Assembly (NCBI GenBank): GCA_027924585.1
Contig: BSBM01000712.1
Location: 3,606,001 to 3,670,000, forward strand
Length of the DNA stretch: 64,000 bases
Direction of reading: 5' to 3'
DNA from: Larix kaempferi
Taxonomy: Eukaryota; Streptophyta; Pinopsida; Pinales; Pinaceae
The notes under the pieces were generated by a model that worked only from the letters and a program-made list of their open reading frames with translations, made no database searches and had not been told where the DNA came from. The translations under genes and the position numbers were made by a program. Of the stretch, positions 1 to 13,040 are shown one piece after another (position 1 is the stretch's first letter; each line of letters begins with the position of its first letter).

Positions 1-711
1 TATAAAATATGTTTTTAAACACAATATATATTTTGTTAATCTTAAAGAATTGTTGGTATTGAAGATTTCAAGACCTTAAGTTGGGACAAGACACTATGTT
101 GACCACGTGTCCTCTTATGTTGAGACACTACACTATGTTGACCATGTCCTATTTCCATATCAATCTCTACTTGGCTCCCTTTTGAAATTTTAGTCGTCAT
201 TAGTGTATGTGGTAAGCATTATCTTATTGGGATAGAAGCTTGGGCATCCTTTATAATGAGAATCCTCATAAAACCTACTATAATCTCATAAGAATAAGTT
301 TGCTATAACCATTATCATATTGTTAGTTTGAAGGACCATGCATGGTAAAGAAAGAGGTTGAAGGAAAATGTTAAAAAGGAATGAAATCTGATTTATTTAT
401 TTAACATTGATATGTAATCTCACAATAAAAATATATACATATTTTAATATATAAGAATAAAAAGTTCATATATTTTTTATACAAATTAATATATTTTAAA
501 AATAGTTTAAGAGATTAGTTATTTACGATGTGATAAGAAGAAGAAGATGAGTCATGTACACAACTCTCTGCAAATCCACTATCTTATTAATTGATGCAAA
601 TAGAACTATCTAGATTCTCTATACATTGAGTGTGTTTCTCCAAGGCTATAAACACCTCTCCGAAGAAAACAACAAACAAGGGTTAGGTTTGGTATTACAA
701 ATCGCACATGT
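1..711. other. AT-rich DNA, no gene seen
   Basis: No reading frame with recognisable protein features on either strand. Two imperfect copies of a short motif around GACACTATGTTGACCA lie near 90 and 130. Nothing else stands out. Confidence 0.5.
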
Positions 712-796
712 GATATATCGCAAGTGCGATATATCGCACTTGCTATTTGTAACTCTTACAAAGCACAAGTGCGATATATCGCACATGCGATATAGG
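712..796. repeat. Foldback inverted repeat (long hairpin)
   Basis: Two arms of about 41 bp (712-752 and 756-796) are near-perfect reverse complements around a 3-nt centre, CTC. Each arm holds the palindromic core GTGCGATATATCGCAC; at 721-742 it extends to a perfect 22-bp palindrome. Short frames on both strands repeat the peptide CDISH because of this symmetry, so they are not genes. It could be a foldback or MITE remnant or a hairpin-RNA locus. No target site duplication was recognised. Confidence 0.7.
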
Positions 797-3700
797 TGGT
801 TAACTAAGCTTAGCCTCAGTTTTGGGCTCCGGTTTTCCAAAAATAGACACAATAACGCATATGCGTTATAGATTTACATTTCGGGCATTCGTTTCCGATT
901 TCTAAAGTGGCACTACAAAGTGGAACCAACTTTGTGCGCGCGCCCATGTGCATTTCCATTTTTAATTTCCACTAAAGGATTTATGTCCTCCTATTAAGTA
1001 AACTTCTAGATCCTTGTTAGTGGACCTAAAATCATAGTTAGTTGAATATATATCATAACATAACGCAATTTAATAATGAAATATTTTAAACCCTAATTTA
1101 ACAAATCAATAATGAATTTTTTTAAATTTTATAATTTGTTAGATATCTCCCTTTTATTTTAACATAGTCTCCAAGGAAACTTTTGTGCCACACAACCTTA
1201 TTCAATTTAGGCTTACTATCCTTTAGATTTTATTTGAGCCTACAAAATGTTTCATTTTCATGTTAAGGTGATTTACTCAATCAGGTTAAATGCATAATGA
1301 TAAGTTCAAAACATATTATATTATATTTATCTTTTCAAGTCTTCATATTTCTGCAACGTTCCCTCTACCTTCATATTCTTCTCCTTAGAATCCTCCATTA
1401 GTGATATCGTTCCCAAAATATATGATTATGCTATAGAAGGACTCTCCATAATCTTACTTCACTGTTATTGTCTATCACTTTCCTTTGATTCCTCTACCTT
1501 ATATCCTCTCCACTAGGTTTTAGCATCACTCATTTTCTCTTATTCCACATCTTTCTCAGATGCATCCTCTTCTACATCATGCCTCTTCATTGTCCTATCT
1601 CCTTCATTCTCTAGTACTTTTGTGACTTAATATGGTGCTCCACACTCTTCATCATGCCCCTTTGTCATGTCCCTTTACATAGTTTTTTCTAAAACCCCTT
1701 CTTCAACATCCTCTCTATCAATCCCTATATTATCTATCCTAATCTTCCATATGGCTACCTTCAATGCAATCCTTCTCTCATATCTTTATTATATTCTTCT
1801 TCTCTATTCATCCATATCCATCTCTACTTCCTTTCTTATTCCATACTTCATGGCTTCTCCCTTCTAGTCTCCCTCGCCTCCCCTAATGTAGGAGGTTTTA
1901 CTCTTCCATCTTGTTTGGTTCCATGAGAATAATCCCATTTTCAAATAACATCATTTTTATCTAGGTGGGGATCTATGCTAGCAATCTCTTCCTAGGTTTC
2001 ATCTCGTATTTCTCCTTTGTGAAATTAAAGGCTTCATTATACTCAATATAAAACTCTAATATATAACCCTCTTTAATTTTGTTGAACTAGAAATTTATAA
2101 CCCTCATCAACTTGTTATCTAAACTCTTCAACCTATATTTAGTTTCTTGATCCCATACAATAACTTCTTAACTCCTACACACCACATTAAGTTATACTTT
2201 CCTTTTTACCCATTCATACAATAAATAGGTAGATTATACAAAAACAATTCATATGGATCTAAATATATGTATCTTTGTAGTCATCACTAGGGATGAATGT
2301 TCAGGTTTCAAGTCTTCTTCTACACAAATTCCTTTTCCTTGTTGGTCAATGAATTCTATAGTTCCTCCATCATAGGTTTCCAACTCATACTTATTCAAAG
2401 CCTAACCTTTTTAGGTCTCGACAACAAAACCAATTGTTGGCATAAAACTCAAAATTTAGGTTCTAAATCCATAACCAACAACACCCCTATGAGAATCGAC
2501 ATTTTAAATACTCAATAGAGTAAGGTATCAATTGAGACTTTCACAAGTATTAGTGAGACTGAAATAAGGATAAGGTTGGATAAGTATTCCACAATAATAC
2601 ATTTACAAATACTTAAGCAATAGCATAAACAATAGTAAAGTCATGCAAAGTCTATCACATGCATAATTAAACTAGAACAACAAACTATTCCTTAATCCAT
2701 GATAAAACAATACAAGGCTAGGAACACTTTCTATCATTCATTCACATTGTATGCTCAAACACCATTCCCATGAAGGACCGAATCTAAAACAGTTCCATTC
2801 TTTCAACATTTATACAAAATATTAGACAATTACCATATTCTCAATTGTATTTTAACTAATACTAACTACTTATTCTTTAACATGACTTATCCTTAACATA
2901 TATTTCTACTGCACAAGTCACTATACAAAATATTGTAAGAACTAATGCAAAACATATTGCACAAGCTAATACAAAAGAAATTGTGTGACCCATTACAAAA
3001 CTTATAACAATATAACTAATACAATGGCAACACATTTGAAGTGATCACTCTTTATGTATAGAAATAGAGTATGGAAACAATATTAATGGGGTTGAAATGG
3101 AACTTTATTCATTAATTTTATGGAGAGAGGGAATGTAATGAGAACAATAGAGGATAATGATGAAATGATTAAACGTTATACATTTATAGGTATGTATTTT
3201 TTGAGTCACGGTTTGGGTGGGAATGGATTGGGAGACAAGATAGGGTAAGCAGATACCTATTTGAACTTGAAAAGACATCAAGACTTATGCCAATTAGTAC
3301 ATAAAATATGAATTGTGCATACCTTGTATTGTGGGATATTGTAGAAAAAAAAATTGCAGGCATGCCAACGGCTAATTTCACCTCAGGATCAAGCAAGTGA
3401 TTGAGCTATCGTCCCCCATGCAAATTTTTAACAATATTTACATACCTTGAGTAGTGCATACACCTAAAAAAAATTTGATACAGTTTTTCTTGCACATCCA
3501 GAAATAGGACGATCAAATTCCAAGTATAGACCTCAAGACCAACAATCACAACTCAATCGTTTCATAAACCCGATGAAATCCATAACATTCACTCACAGAA
3601 TATGCACTATGTTGTCAAAATATGTGGGATAGGGTGGCACAAAGGTTTAGGGCATGATCGATAGACAAATCTCACCCATCCATCGTGTATAGAAATTCAC

Positions 3701-6448
3701 AACATTTGATCTCCACCGATCCATTCACCAAAAAACGTTAATGCCATGTATGTAGGAAACAACCAATGCCTCATTTAACCTCAACTCAAGATAAAAAAAT
3801 GATCATAGTGTTGAAGCATAGATCTCAAAGATCATTGGAATAAATGATCCAACGTGTTAACAACCTTTCCTAATCACTTTGTGCATATGCTAGATGGACT
3901 TTCTATCACTTGAAGCCACTACATGATGCTCATTCATGACCCTGACATGGCATGGAAGTTATCCTACACATATACCTTATCAAACATTATCCCACATGCA
4001 TTAAAAAATAGAACACTATACGGAATAAATGTGTAGGTCACAAGAAATATAAAGCAAATAACATCAAAGAGAGACATTGATAGTCATGTTTTAATCCATT
4101 GTTGTATGGAATTTTGGTTGAGGTGTGTTGTTTGAATTGGTATATGCATAGTGGTCGTGCAACATAGTTTTGGTTTAACTCAATCTTCCATCTTTTTTGA
4201 ACAAAAAAAAGTGTAATATAATGGAACAAGCCCAAAGACTTGAAGGTCCCAAAATAGATGATTCAACATAATGTAAATACTTGACCCATCCATTTTCTAA
4301 CCATGCCAAGATCAACAATTTCTTTTCTCCATCAACTCATTCCATAACTAAAACTGAACATTGAATCCATTTGTCACATAGATGTAAAAATCATGCCACA
4401 ATCATTTGAAACCAAATTATATTCCTTCAACAGTTTTCCATATGTATTTTTTTCTTTTTCATTATTCAAATGAAATAGAAACTTCCTTGTCTTTGTGTTT
4501 AATTCTTAGAAATTTTCATATTTAGATAGGGCCCAGTTTTGAACAAGCTTAAAACATGCATGGTTATGTTTTGAACAAGTAATTTCACAACACTTTGTGA
4601 AATCCAAGCTTGATGCCATTATAGGTATCAACATGCTCCTCATCTATGTGGTGGATACTAAAATAGACCTCTAATTATATTCTTGCAACCAATGATTCAA
4701 CTTTAAAGCATTGATATCACCTTGGTATGACTCGATATCGACTTTCGCTTCCATCTTAAGTAGAAATTGGGAAGGGGTAATGGCACTAGAACTTGGCTTC
4801 TATTTCCTTGACACTGTTTTTGGGTCCCTTTTATCCTCTAATTTCCCCTCTAATCTGATCTTTGAGTTAGAGCATCCAACATCATTGAAAGGTCCAAACT
4901 TTCTCTCCTTATACGCCATAAGGATTGACATGTTGCATGTGATATGATCAATGACTTGTATTTCTAGTTTTGTAAATCATTGTTCATATTTCCCCACCTC
5001 CTGTCCACCGTACTCATCTATCGTTGCAAGGGCTTAAAGAATTTTTCTTTATTAATTGACCACTAGATCCTGTGATTTCACACAAAATTCCAACAAATCC
5101 TAGATATACTGCAAATATGATCCATAAATTCATGGATAATCCACTCGAACAATTCGTCAAAATGGATGTTACAACTTAGATATTTTTATTATCTTATTTC
5201 CATTGAATGCTAAATAAAACTAGAACTGAAAGAAAAATAACTATACCAAAGAAATGGTGACAATTGGCACCATCAACACAATATTTACCCTGGGAAAACC
5301 CAACTAGATATGAAGATTATGCCTTTCTCTTTTATATAGAATGCAAATACAAAGAAAGTGGTACTCTCTATGGAGTTCCCTATGACTCTGCCACTAGAAT
5401 GGGTACTAAATGATCTCTTAATTCCTTTGTTCTAATCTAATACCACTCACATGTTGTTACTCAACTATGAAACAATACCATGACATCATAAGAATGGAAC
5501 CCCCCCTTTTCCTTCTGGACTTGTATTTAACATAGCTCGATAGTAGTCTAGGGTTACTTTTTAGGGTTTTTGCATGCCTAAACTCATGATTAGGGTTAGG
5601 GTTTTGGACCTTATAGAATTTTCTTCAAATTCCACATGTGGCTAGCTCTACATGTGTCAGGAACGAGAGCTAACATGGAATCCACTCAGTAACATGGTGG
5701 TCAAATAGATAGGCCAACTTGTAGGAGGCATAACTTCCTCATACAAACTCTGTTTGAGACAATTCTTAGATCATTGGAAAGGTTTCACAGTGTAGAATTG
5801 TGTCTAGGGGTATCACACAAGCGATGAAGTTTTGACCCCAAAAAACATCATTTAGACCCTGAAATAGGCTAAGAAGGTTCTAGATGCCAAATCTACAAAG
5901 TGAGACAGGACCCTATAATGGGACCTACAAGCCAAATAATCTATATTTACACCTAGAAAGCACCAAAATAGATGACAAATTATATATTGGTCTATTTTGG
6001 ATCACAAGAATAAAACAACAAGTATTGGACATCAAACCTAGGTTTGTTGTGGTTAAGTGTTTCTCTGTCACTGACGTTATTGCTAGTGTATTTAAATTCG
6101 TAGTGACCTAATTTCATAAAGTTATTTACTATGATAGAAATAAACTCTAGCATTTGATTAATGAGGTATTCTTGTATTATTTAATCCCATCATGTCTAAA
6201 GTTCCTACCTTTGGATTATACACACCTATAGACTCAAGTACCTAGTCATACCTACGTATTAGTGGATATGGTACTTATCCTTCTGTGTGTGTTCCTGTGT
6301 TAAGGTTGAAATGTGGTCCTCCTTATGGTTTTTGAAGTTCTTAAAACGCATTTTTATCGAAACAACCAATCATAGTATTCAATATTTTGCTCCAATTTCA
6401 ATTCCATTGTTGTCATTTAATCCTTATAGCATATAATTTGGTTTGCAG
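797..6448. other. Unassigned intergenic or decayed repeat DNA
   Basis: About 5.6 kb of AT-rich sequence. The only frames are short (under 80 codons), without domain motifs, and look like chance. Homopolymer-rich and pyrimidine-rich stretches occur near 1320-1900. The style around 5480-5880 resembles old LTR or untranslated retrotransposon sequence, but I found no repeat partner, PBS or coding domain in the window to prove it. Confidence 0.4.
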
Positions 6449-6700
6449 ACTAGCACTGCAGGTGATAGCATTGAAGAGTCAGAAAAGTCCAAGTCTAATG
6501 TAAATGATTATGATGGAAAATAAAGTGGAATGGTATATGAACCTCTATTGCTCACATTGTTATTCTTAATGGTTGGAATATTCAATTATATGTTTATATT
6601 ATTTCCCTAACACTAACTTGGTTATTTTTCTGTTACTTCAGGGTGATGATCAAGAGTTAATATGTCAACCGTCTATCTTAAGATTCCCTTGTATTAGTGC
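6449..6700 (+). pseudogene. Possible exon-intron gene fragment
   Basis: A short segment looks like two exon pieces around an intron. A T-rich tract ending TTTGCAG precedes an acidic, serine-rich coding-like stretch (6449-6532) beginning TSTAGDSIEESEKS. A GTATATG donor at 6533 and a TGTTACTTCAG acceptor ending at 6641 enclose a 109-nt T-rich candidate intron, followed by GDDQELICQPS. The first piece has an in-frame TAA (in GGAAAATAAAGTGG) before the donor, so it would be decayed. I do not recognise the protein. It may be a captured or degraded host gene piece, or chance splice-like sequence. Confidence 0.25.
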
Positions 6701-7900
6701 TATAATCAATGTTAGAATAAATTATAATTTGACTAATTAGATACTTGTATATGATTTTGTTATATCCTACCGTATTTTGTAGAGGGAGTAGATTAAGGAG
6801 ATTCAATCATTGGTAGTGTTTTCCTTGGTTACTTACATATATGTAGTTATTCATCATGTTATTGATAGATTCAATCATGTTATTAATGTTTTATAAAATA
6901 GAAATAAGGTAATTGTACATAAGATGTTTTCTTTTATATCTTTCTATTCACATGTATCTTGTATTTAGTGCAGTCATTTTTATCATTTTATTGTTGTTGT
7001 TGTTTTTATGTTGAGCTATTGGGAGATCCAATGATGATCTATACCTTGGTAGTGCTTGGTTTTGCATTCGTCCCTAGTAGTGCTTATTTTGTTTGAACCC
7101 CTATGGGATAAATTTTAGGTGGAAGTTAAATGTCTTATTGAACAATGGAATTTCTCATAATACATGGAGAATCAACTTTAGAGATACTTAGTTGTGAATA
7201 AAAACTAAATTTGCTTTGCTTCTCTTTTACTCCAATCCACAACATTTTGTTCAATGCATCTATTTGACCAAGTTCTGCCCCCTACTTTACTTTTATATCA
7301 ATTAACATTTCACTTTGCTTGTGATTTATGTTGTGTGTGTATTGTCCCCTCCATGAGGATGTCATTACCATTTTTCTTCTTACACAACCCCATTGATTAT
7401 GGAAAAATATTAACTTAAGAAGGGGTCAATTTTGATACTTAATAATTTCCCATGTATTTAATTTTTAACGTAGATTAAAGTGCCATGTTAAAAATAATGA
7501 TGCATTTGTAATTATATATAATTTTTAATTTAAGTGAATGTCTTAGGTGTCCAAAGTGGGCGCATGAGGCTAGTGGACCTAGTGAGTTGTCATATCAAAA
7601 TGGAAGCTAGAAGGAAAAATCAAGAAAAATCCACAGAGCACAAATTATAGAAAGCATCCCAAAAGTAGCAAGTTCAGAGAAGAAAAAAGTACGTAGGAAA
7701 AGAAGGAAAGCCCACAAAGTAGGAAGGAGCAGGAAAGTAGGAAAAAACATAGGAAAATCACAATGTTCCCAAAAGAAAGAAAATAAATCCAAAGAAGAAA
7801 GGAAACAAAGCAAGGGTAATAGAAAGCAAAAGAAAAGATGCTAAACACAATCAAGGAGGGAACATGAGAAAAATAAGAGACCAAATTCAATGCGTCTAAG
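6701..7900. other. No gene seen
   Basis: AT-rich sequence, with a purine-rich stretch at about 7600-7860 on the plus strand. Minus-strand frames over it are low-complexity Phe/Leu/Ser runs caused by the purine bias, not proteins. Confidence 0.5.
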
Positions 7901-7911
7901 TGTCCAATTGG

Positions 7912-8890
7912 ATTATAAAATAAGGAGGGCACACCACTCTCACATCTTTTTTCAGTATTGAGGATTTTCTTGAGAGATTAGCTTCTCAGTGGCTTGGGAG
8001 ATGCGCCCCTTGCCTACTTTGGGAGATGCGCCCCTAGCCTAATTTGGGAGATGCGCCCCTAGCCTACTTTGGGAGATGTGCCCCATAGAAACCATATTCC
8101 AGTCATCATCATAGATCAAATTCAACCTTCATAGCATGATTTCCAGGTCTAATCCATCCTTCATACTGAATAACTCGATATTCCAGTGTTGTTGCAAAAA
8201 CTACTGGAAATTTGAGAAGGAATTTCATTGAGAGATTCATGCAAGAAGTGAGCTAACAGAGAAAAGGCGCCCCTGTGATTTGTATCATAAGATATTGATC
8301 CATACAAAATATTCTCAAGTGTTATTCTTCTGTATATGGCACTGATATTATGGTTCTAACTCTTCTTTCTTACTTCTATTGAAGATCCTAGCTGCCAATT
8401 GTAAAATCAATTGGAGAGTTGTGAATTGTCTATAAGTCTAGATCTGATATACTTTCAATTGCTACTATATCATTCTAATATATCATGGTTTTGTTCAATT
8501 GTATCTATTTGATTCCATTTATCATTATTGATAATAAATATGAAAACTATTTAGGTTGTTTGTAATTCTCTTTTCTTAGGCTTACTCTATGTGCATTGGA
8601 AAATTGCCTAGTTTTGTAGTAATTAGCATAAAATGTATTCTATGAGCTATTTGATATTTCTGTAAGTTGATACAGGTCCATCATAACCTGATAAACTCAT
8701 ACATAGCCTTAAGTATTATTTTTGTGACCCTTTTTAGGTGTATGGAATCTTCTGGAAGTAGACTAGTTATGCAGTCCTAGGTAGTGCCCTTTCTAGTTTG
8801 GCTTCCAAAACTCATCTAATTACTACCAAAATTTTTTGTTTCTATTGTAGTAGGTATAATATGAGCCAATTAGTCTACCCCAAGTTTTAT
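7912..8890 (+). other. LTR-like promoter and leader fragment
   Basis: A TATA-like GGATTATAAAATAAGG at about 7912 is followed by a pyrimidine-rich start region (ACACCACTCTCACATC), then T-rich leader-like sequence to about 8890. This order is typical of U3/R/U5 in plant LTRs. No second copy, PBS or TSD was found, so it is at best a solo LTR or a fragment. Confidence 0.3.
7996..8090 (+). repeat. 25-bp tandem repeat, about 3.8 copies
   Basis: Units starting GGGAGATGCGCCCC occur at 7996, 8021, 8046 and 8071, exactly 25 bp apart and nearly identical. The GC-rich unit contrasts with its AT-rich surroundings and sits just downstream of the TATA-like box at 7912, so it would lie in the transcribed leader if that promoter is real. 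Confidence 0.85.
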
Positions 8891-9497
8891 TATTTTCATT
8901 GAGCACAAGAGCCTTGGGTTTCCATAGAGTCTCGTAGACCATTGCCGTGTACCCTTGTGTTTATCCCAAGGGGTCTACCTGGGCATGAAGTAGCCATAAA
9001 AGTGACACTTTCAAGATATTGGCATGTTTTCCATCTGATCCACAACATTATCAAGTCCCAACCTATTTTTGGTGAGAATTTTGAAAGAATCTGTAGTGGT
9101 TTGAAATTTTCTTCTTGAGTCATTGACAAACTAGCTAGTTTTGAGTCCTAGTAATCTATTATGTGTTTTATTTGTGTATATTTTGAGTTAATGTGCCATT
9201 GAGTAGATATGGTACATTACAGTGTGGATGCTACTTCTGGATGTTTTCAATAGTTGATGTATTTGCAAGTAGTAATTAATATTTTATGTATCGATATCTT
9301 TGTTTTACAAGAGCACATGGTTCACATCTCACTGAAAATATTATTTTTTATAATATTTAATAATTTAAAATAAATGGACATAAAGCATTTATATCAATTA
9401 AGGCTTCACTTTTTCCTGTGATTTATCTTGCATGGATGCTACTTATGCATTTTGTGAACATTTCATGGATTTTTATGTAGTTGTTATACTAACTCCC

Positions 9498-10278
9498 TGT
9501 GAAAATCCTCACAGCATATCTAAGAGATGATGTATACCTCACAGGAGTAATTATGATTAAGCAGGAAAATAGAAGAAGAGTGGTCAATGCAGTATAATGA
9601 GCAACAGAATAATAATATAGTAGAACTCGGATAGAAGCAAAAATACTTCACACACAGTAGTTAATTAATCACAATATGGACAAATAAATAGTACAATGGT
9701 AGAGAGGATTCGAATGCCTAAGGTGGCAATTCGAATTAGCCTCTCAGAGTGATCATAATATCAATAGAGCGTCATCAGAGCACAACTAGGTGTCCTCATG
9801 ATCATCGGAGCACAACTAGAAGTCTTCATCATCATCAGTGGAGTCATCAATGCTCAAGTAACTGTCAACCATCAGTCAAACTAACTCTGGTAGGTGTAAC
9901 TGAGTGTAACTCAGTGTAACTAAGTATAACTAAGTGTAGCTGACTATAATTGAGTGTAACTGACTATAACTGAGTGTAAATGGGTGTAACTGAGTGTAAC
10001 TAAGTGTAACTGAGTATAAACTGAAGACAACTAGACTGGTAGGTGAAGAAGGGCGAGTTGATTCCTAAAAACAAGGAAGAAGGGCGCATTAAACAACTGG
10101 AGGGCTAAAAATGAATAGTCAGAAGCTATTGGGGGCTGGCTAAGGGAGGGCTAGGTGTTGGACTGACGACTGGGATGCAGGCAATTTGCATGCAAACCCT
10201 AAAAGTGCATGCATGACTGAAAATGTAAATGATCAAAATACTAGTGGGACTAGGATGGAGTATAGGAATATCCTAACA
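9498..10278 (-). repeat. Element 1 3' LTR
   Basis: 781 bp with TG...CA ends. On the minus strand it follows a G-run (AACGGGGGG, 10279-10287 region) that serves as the polypurine tract. It carries the decamer repeat block at 9893-10018. It closely resembles the LTR at 11698-12447, with a small length difference. Confidence 0.9.
9893..10018 (+). repeat. Decamer tandem repeat GTGTAACTGA in LTR
   Basis: About 12 imperfect copies of a 10-bp unit (GTGTAACTGA/GTGTAACTAA). The same array recurs at the matching place in the partner LTR (12093-12198) with a different copy number, which accounts for part of the LTR length difference. Confidence 0.85.
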
Positions 10279-10740
10279 CCCCCCGTTAATACATGCTGGG
10301 CCCTGGTAACTAAGACCAAAGGTCACCCAATACAATGAATAATAACAGTCAATAAACCAAGGAAGTGGGAAAATTTCATGGGAAACATACCCCCTCCTCG
10401 GAAACAGACTATAAGGCACACAAAAATAAATGCTCCAAACTCAAGTAGGTGTGGTGCTTGGTCATATGTCTGGAGGTATCTTCTTTTTGGGAAGAAGTGG
10501 ATCATGCTCAAAAAACATGTGCTTGTACTTGCTCTTCAGATCGAATGTGATGAGAACAAATCCAAAAGTATGAGGATGATCCTTGAAGCTGTGATTCGAA
10601 TTAGCTGAGGTAGGATCAAACTCATGAATATGTAGATAGTCTTTTGTCTTCTCCTTCGAACCATCATGGGTGAGATTATTCCAAAAAGAACCATCAAATA
10701 ATAATTGCTTGAAATCCAAATCAGATTTAAGACTTGAAGA

Positions 10741-11553
10741 CTAGTTTCTTGAGATCTCCTTTGAACCAACGCGGGTGAGATCAAAACTATTATATGCATG
10801 AGAAATTATCCCAAGCAAATGGCAATGGTTTCTTGAGATCTCCTTTGAACCATAAGAGGTGAGATCAAAATGAATGGATGCATGAGAAATTATCTCAAGC
10901 GGGTGGCAATGGCCATATTCTTCAATAACCTTCTGAAAGCATGAATTAATGATCATATAGTAGTAAATAAGAGATAATTGCTTGAGAGGAGCAAATGCAT
11001 TACCTCCAATAGCTGATTTTACCTCTGAAATAATCATGTGATCATGATGCAAACCAATAGGCTATGGTGCAAGAGAGGTTTTAGGACCTTCTGCAATATC
11101 TAGAGTGTGAGCTGGCACATAAAGAGAAGAAAGTTGGAGCATGAGTGGAGAATCTGCAAATTCTTTGTCAACAACTTCAATATGAGATGATATTGGTTCA
11201 TGATCTGAGAGACCATCAAGGGGAGCGAATGCATCACTTTGCTTGCTTTTGAAGGGGTTTGGACCAAATCCTTCATTCTGTTTGCCAAATCTTTCATCTA
11301 GGTGAGCCCATAGCTCTTTTGGAGTTTCAATATCAATAATGAAAGGGTACAATATGTACTTAGGCATAGTAAGCATCATACTTTCAAGGTGCATTCACCT
11401 TTATTCAACCACAATCTTCTCTTTAGAGGATTCGAACTCTCTTTCAAAATAACAATCAAAGAGATCATGGCTCTTTAAATATGCCATCATATTCGGTTTC
11501 CATTCATCATAGTTGAATAGAGAAATAGGAGGGATTCCTTCTAAATCATACAT
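10741..11553 (-). pseudogene. Element 1 copia-type gag remnant
   Basis: Reads on the minus strand from ATG 11551-11553 (MYDLEGIPPISLFNYDEWK) to 10741 in one frame, broken by in-frame stops near 11401 and 11062. The segments FNYDEWKPNMMAYLKSHDL and PKELWAHLDERFGKQNE are typical of the N-terminal and UBN2-like parts of copia gag, the structural protein of the virus-like particle. The C-terminal third holds an 84-bp tandem duplication (starts 10744 and 10828) that repeats a peptide around GSKEISRN. No zinc knuckle or protease follows. It could not make a full-length product as it stands. Confidence 0.65.
10744..10911 (-). repeat. 84-bp tandem duplication in gag remnant
   Basis: Two adjacent copies starting GTTTCTTGAGATCTCC at 10744 and 10828. 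The period is a multiple of three, so the frame is kept. A more diverged related stretch lies at about 10640. Confidence 0.75.
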
Positions 11554-11685
11554 TGAAGCTATAGAAGACCTGCAAAAACAATATAGAATAACTACAACTG
11601 CTACTGCTGCAACTGCTGCACTCAAAATATTGGTAATAACCTGCAAAAAACTCTCAAGAATGGAGATAAACAATACTCTCAACAT

Positions 11686-11697
11686 GCTCTGATACAA
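11686..11697 (-). promoter_or_regulatory. Element 1 primer binding site
   Basis: The minus strand reads TTGTATCAGAGC immediately inside the LTR edge. This is one mismatch from TGGTATCAGAGC, the usual plant PBS complementary to initiator tRNA-Met. It fixes the minus orientation. Confidence 0.8.
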
Positions 11698-12447
11698 TGT
11701 GAAAATCCTTAGAGCAGATCTAAGAGATGATGTATACCTCACAAGAGTAATTATGATTAAGCAGGAAAATAGAAGAAGAGTGGTCAATGCAGTATAATGA
11801 GCAACAGAATAATAATACATTAGAACTCGGATAGAAGCAAAAATACTTCACACACACTAGTTAATTAATCACAATATGGACAAATAAATAGTATAATGGT
11901 AGAGAGGATTTGAATGCCTAAGGTGGCAATTTGAATTAGCCTCTTAGAGTGATAATAAGATCAATAAAGTGTCATCGGAGCACAACTAGGTGTCCTCATG
12001 ATCATCGGAGCACAACTGGAAGTCTTCATCATCATCAGTGGAGTCATCAATGCTCAAGTAACTGTCAACCATCAGTCAAACTAACTCTGGTAGGTGTAAC
12101 TGAGTGTAACTAAGTGTAACTGAGTGTAACTAACTGTAATTGAGTGTAACTAAGTGTAACTGAGTGTAACTAAGTATAACTGAGTGTAACTGAGTATAAA
12201 CTGAAGACAACTAGACTGGTAGGTGAAGAAGGGCGAGTTGCTTCCTAAAATCAAGGAAGAAGGGCACATTAAGCAACTGGAGGGATACAACTGAATAGTG
12301 AGAAGCTCATGGGGGCTGGCTAACTAAGGGTTAGGTGCTCGACTGATGATTGGGATGCATGCAAACCCTAAAATTGCATGCATGACTGAAAATGTAAATG
12401 ATCAAAATAATGGTGGGACTAGGATGGAGTATAGGAATATCCTAACA
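11698..12447 (-). repeat. Element 1 5' LTR
   Basis: 750 bp, TG...CA ends, partner of 9498-10278. It carries its own decamer array (12093-12198) and abuts the CTCCC target duplication at 12448-12452. Confidence 0.9.
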
Positions 12448-12452
12448 CTCCC

Positions 12453-13040
12453 AGATTGATCTCTATACAAAATTGGATATTTTACTATACAAAAAGATAT
12501 TTCATTGTTCAGGAAAATCTAAGAATCAATTATTATGTGTCTTCCCGAGGGATTTATAGTTCAAACATATGTCGAAACTATGGATTGTTATAATGTATTC
12601 TTACCATGCTTGGGTTATATATGCTAATAAAATTGTATTTTTAATTATGAAATATCTCCATAGATAAGGATTACTTAGATATTTGGGAAATGATTTGAGA
12701 GGTTTTACCTAGAGTATAGAATTAATCATTTTTTTAGTAATGGTTGGCTACAAAATGTCTTATCATAATTGTTGGAATATTCACCAATAGTGAGAGGGAG
12801 ATGTATCAGTATTTAGAACTTTTACCAATTTTTTACTTCAAACATTAAACTGTAACAACTATAAATTACTATTAAATCATTAACCATAGTACATTACCAT
12901 CAACACATAAGATCATACACAGTGCAGAAGCGATTTCACATGGAAACTCAAATGGGAGAAAACCACAAAATGTTTTTATTATATAATGAAAATATTACAC
13001 TCATAAGAAGAACCAACTTCAGAGCTTCTCCAACACTAAC
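12453..13040. other. No gene seen
   Basis: AT-rich sequence with no coding signal or repeat partner found. Confidence 0.5.

Larger units (their letters stand above)
9498..12447 (-). mobile_element. Element 1: short non-autonomous copia-type LTR retrotransposon
   Basis: Direct repeats of about 780 and 750 bp (9498-10278 and 11698-12447) both begin TGTGAAAATCC and end ATCCTAACA. They are flanked by a perfect 5-bp target duplication, CTCCC (9493-9497 and 12448-12452). A PBS-like site on the minus strand beside the right repeat sets the orientation: the right repeat is the 5' LTR. The 1.4-kb interior holds only a decayed gag remnant of the copia UBN2-like type, with no protease, integrase or RT. 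It is therefore a gag-bearing non-autonomous element that must use proteins made elsewhere. Structure is certain; the family call rests on the gag. Confidence 0.92.

Noticed and set aside
646-871. Overlapping 68- and 81-codon frames with CDISH repeats
   Set aside because: Produced by the symmetric foldback at 712-796, not a gene.
7607-7932. Phe/Leu-rich minus-strand frames suggesting a membrane protein
   Set aside because: The plus strand is purine-rich here, which forces hydrophobic codons on the minus strand. No other support.
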